From Flavobacterium sp. N1994 (GTDB lineage: Bacteria; Bacteroidota; Bacteroidia; Flavobacteriales; Flavobacteriaceae), in assembly GCF_025947145.1 (NCBI RefSeq), contig NZ_CP109999.1:2108001-2172000 (forward strand): DNA of 64,000 nt, written 5' to 3'. How positions within the stretch are numbered: the stretch's first letter is position 1; each line of letters starts with the position of its first letter. A model generated the notes under the pieces. It saw only the letters and a program-made list of their open reading frames with translations, was not told the DNA's origin and made no database searches. Shown piece by piece: positions 63,591-64,000 of this stretch. Position numbers and translations under genes: made by a program.

Positions 63591-63944
63591 ATGATACGAT
63601 TAAACATTACCAGGATTTTAAAGATAAAAGGGATAACCGAAGCCAATCAATTTTTTATTCAGCGAGGCCATTCGCCTAGTTATACTTATCATCTGCTACG
63701 CGATAACCTCGATTCGCTTTCGATGAAAAAGCTAGAGATGTTATGTACCGATTTGAATTGCACTCCCAATGATTTGCTGACTTACATTCCAGAAACCAAA
63801 AAAACACTAGCTCCGGATCACGCCTTGCATAGCTTAACAAAAACAGAAACGATTACGGAAGTTAACAAGCTGCTACACAATTTACCGTTGGAAAAAATTG
63901 AGGAATTGTACAAAGTCTTGAAGGGAGGAGAGACAAACGAGTAG
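63591..63944 (+). CDS. Small XRE-like HTH protein B
   Basis: A 117-residue protein paralogous to XRE-like A (34334-34690). MIRLNITRILKIKGITEANQFF, YTYHLLRDNL (recognition-helix region) and LEMLCTDLNCTPNDLLTYIPE match the same lambda-repressor-like HTH layout, and the C-terminal 40 residues are again helical (LPLEKIEELYKVL). About a third of positions are shared with A. It lies 76 bases downstream of array 3. It may bind the array or its own promoter; not shown. The last 56 bases of the window after it hold no visible gene. Confidence 0.85.
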   Translation: MIRLNITRILKIKGITEANQFFIQRGHSPSYTYHLLRDNLDSLSMKKLEMLCTDLNCTPNDLLTYIPETKKTLAPDHALHSLTKTETITEVNKLLHNLPLEKIEELYKVLKGGETNE

Positions 63945-64000
63945 CCTTGTATAAAAAAGAACCTATTGTGTTGCAATAAAAAATCCCAAACGCAATTAAG

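Overview
The window looks like chromosomal DNA of a Flavobacterium-like member of the Bacteroidota. The sequence is clearly AT-rich. Many promoters fit the Bacteroidota pattern TTTG-N19/20-TAnnTTTG. Families typical of that group are present (DUF3078, DUF2480, DUF4837, DUF4175, a head-GIN DUF2807 protein, a SPFH protein), and one secreted protein carries a C-terminal type IX secretion tail. No insertion sequence, prophage, CRISPR array or rRNA operon was seen. Most of the window is core genome.

Layout. 0-9 kb: 3' end of pheS, gpsA, an NHL/Ig-like secreted protein, a nadD-gmk-yicC run, an EamA exporter, an ArsC/Spx-like protein, a DinB protein, a 21-bp tandem array and a trans-sulfuration enzyme. 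9-21 kb: DUF3078 and DUF2480 proteins, then the Fe-S assembly genes in two minus-strand blocks (IscA/SufA-like, sufB, sufC, sufD; and sufS, a small protein, sufE, a DUF59 protein). A serine hydrolase and two polytopic DUF2157/DUF4401-like proteins lie between the blocks. 21-29 kb (plus strand): MBL hydrolase, subtilase, M1 peptidase, rnpA, S41 peptidase, OmpA protein. 29-39 kb: GNAT, DUF4837, a lytic transglycosylase with five LysM repeats, pgk, a small XRE-like protein next to a second 21-bp array, holB, DoxX, and a PIF1-like helicase. 39-49 kb: OmpH/Skp-like lipoprotein, the methyltransferase/mnmG/ybeY/DUF4175 unit with two parS-like sites, an AlkB-like hydroxylase, gltX. 49-58 kb: beta-barrel protein, SPFH protein, DUF6327/holin-like/YtxH trio, glnS, folB, tRNA-Cys, a frameshifted LysE exporter, DUF2807 protein, rnr. 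58-64 kb: a 732-bp AT-rich gap, then rpiB, a CDF transporter, NAD(P)H-hydrate dehydratase, Tex, a third 21-bp array and a second XRE-like protein.

The most unusual signal is a set of three intergenic arrays of imperfect tandem repeats. All have exactly 21-bp phasing and a TAGG core on the plus strand (7833-8000, 34879-35088, 63326-63514). Two of the three lie immediately upstream of two paralogous ~118-residue XRE-like proteins. The unit sequence differs between arrays, but period, core and position before a plus-strand promoter are shared. This is the best candidate for an undescribed system. A second signal is a perfect 16-bp parS site inside the 3' end of ybeY and a 14/16 copy beyond mnmG. 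With the AT-rich gap at 58.2-59.0 kb containing DnaA-box-like words, these suggest the window may lie near the replication origin; that is inference only.
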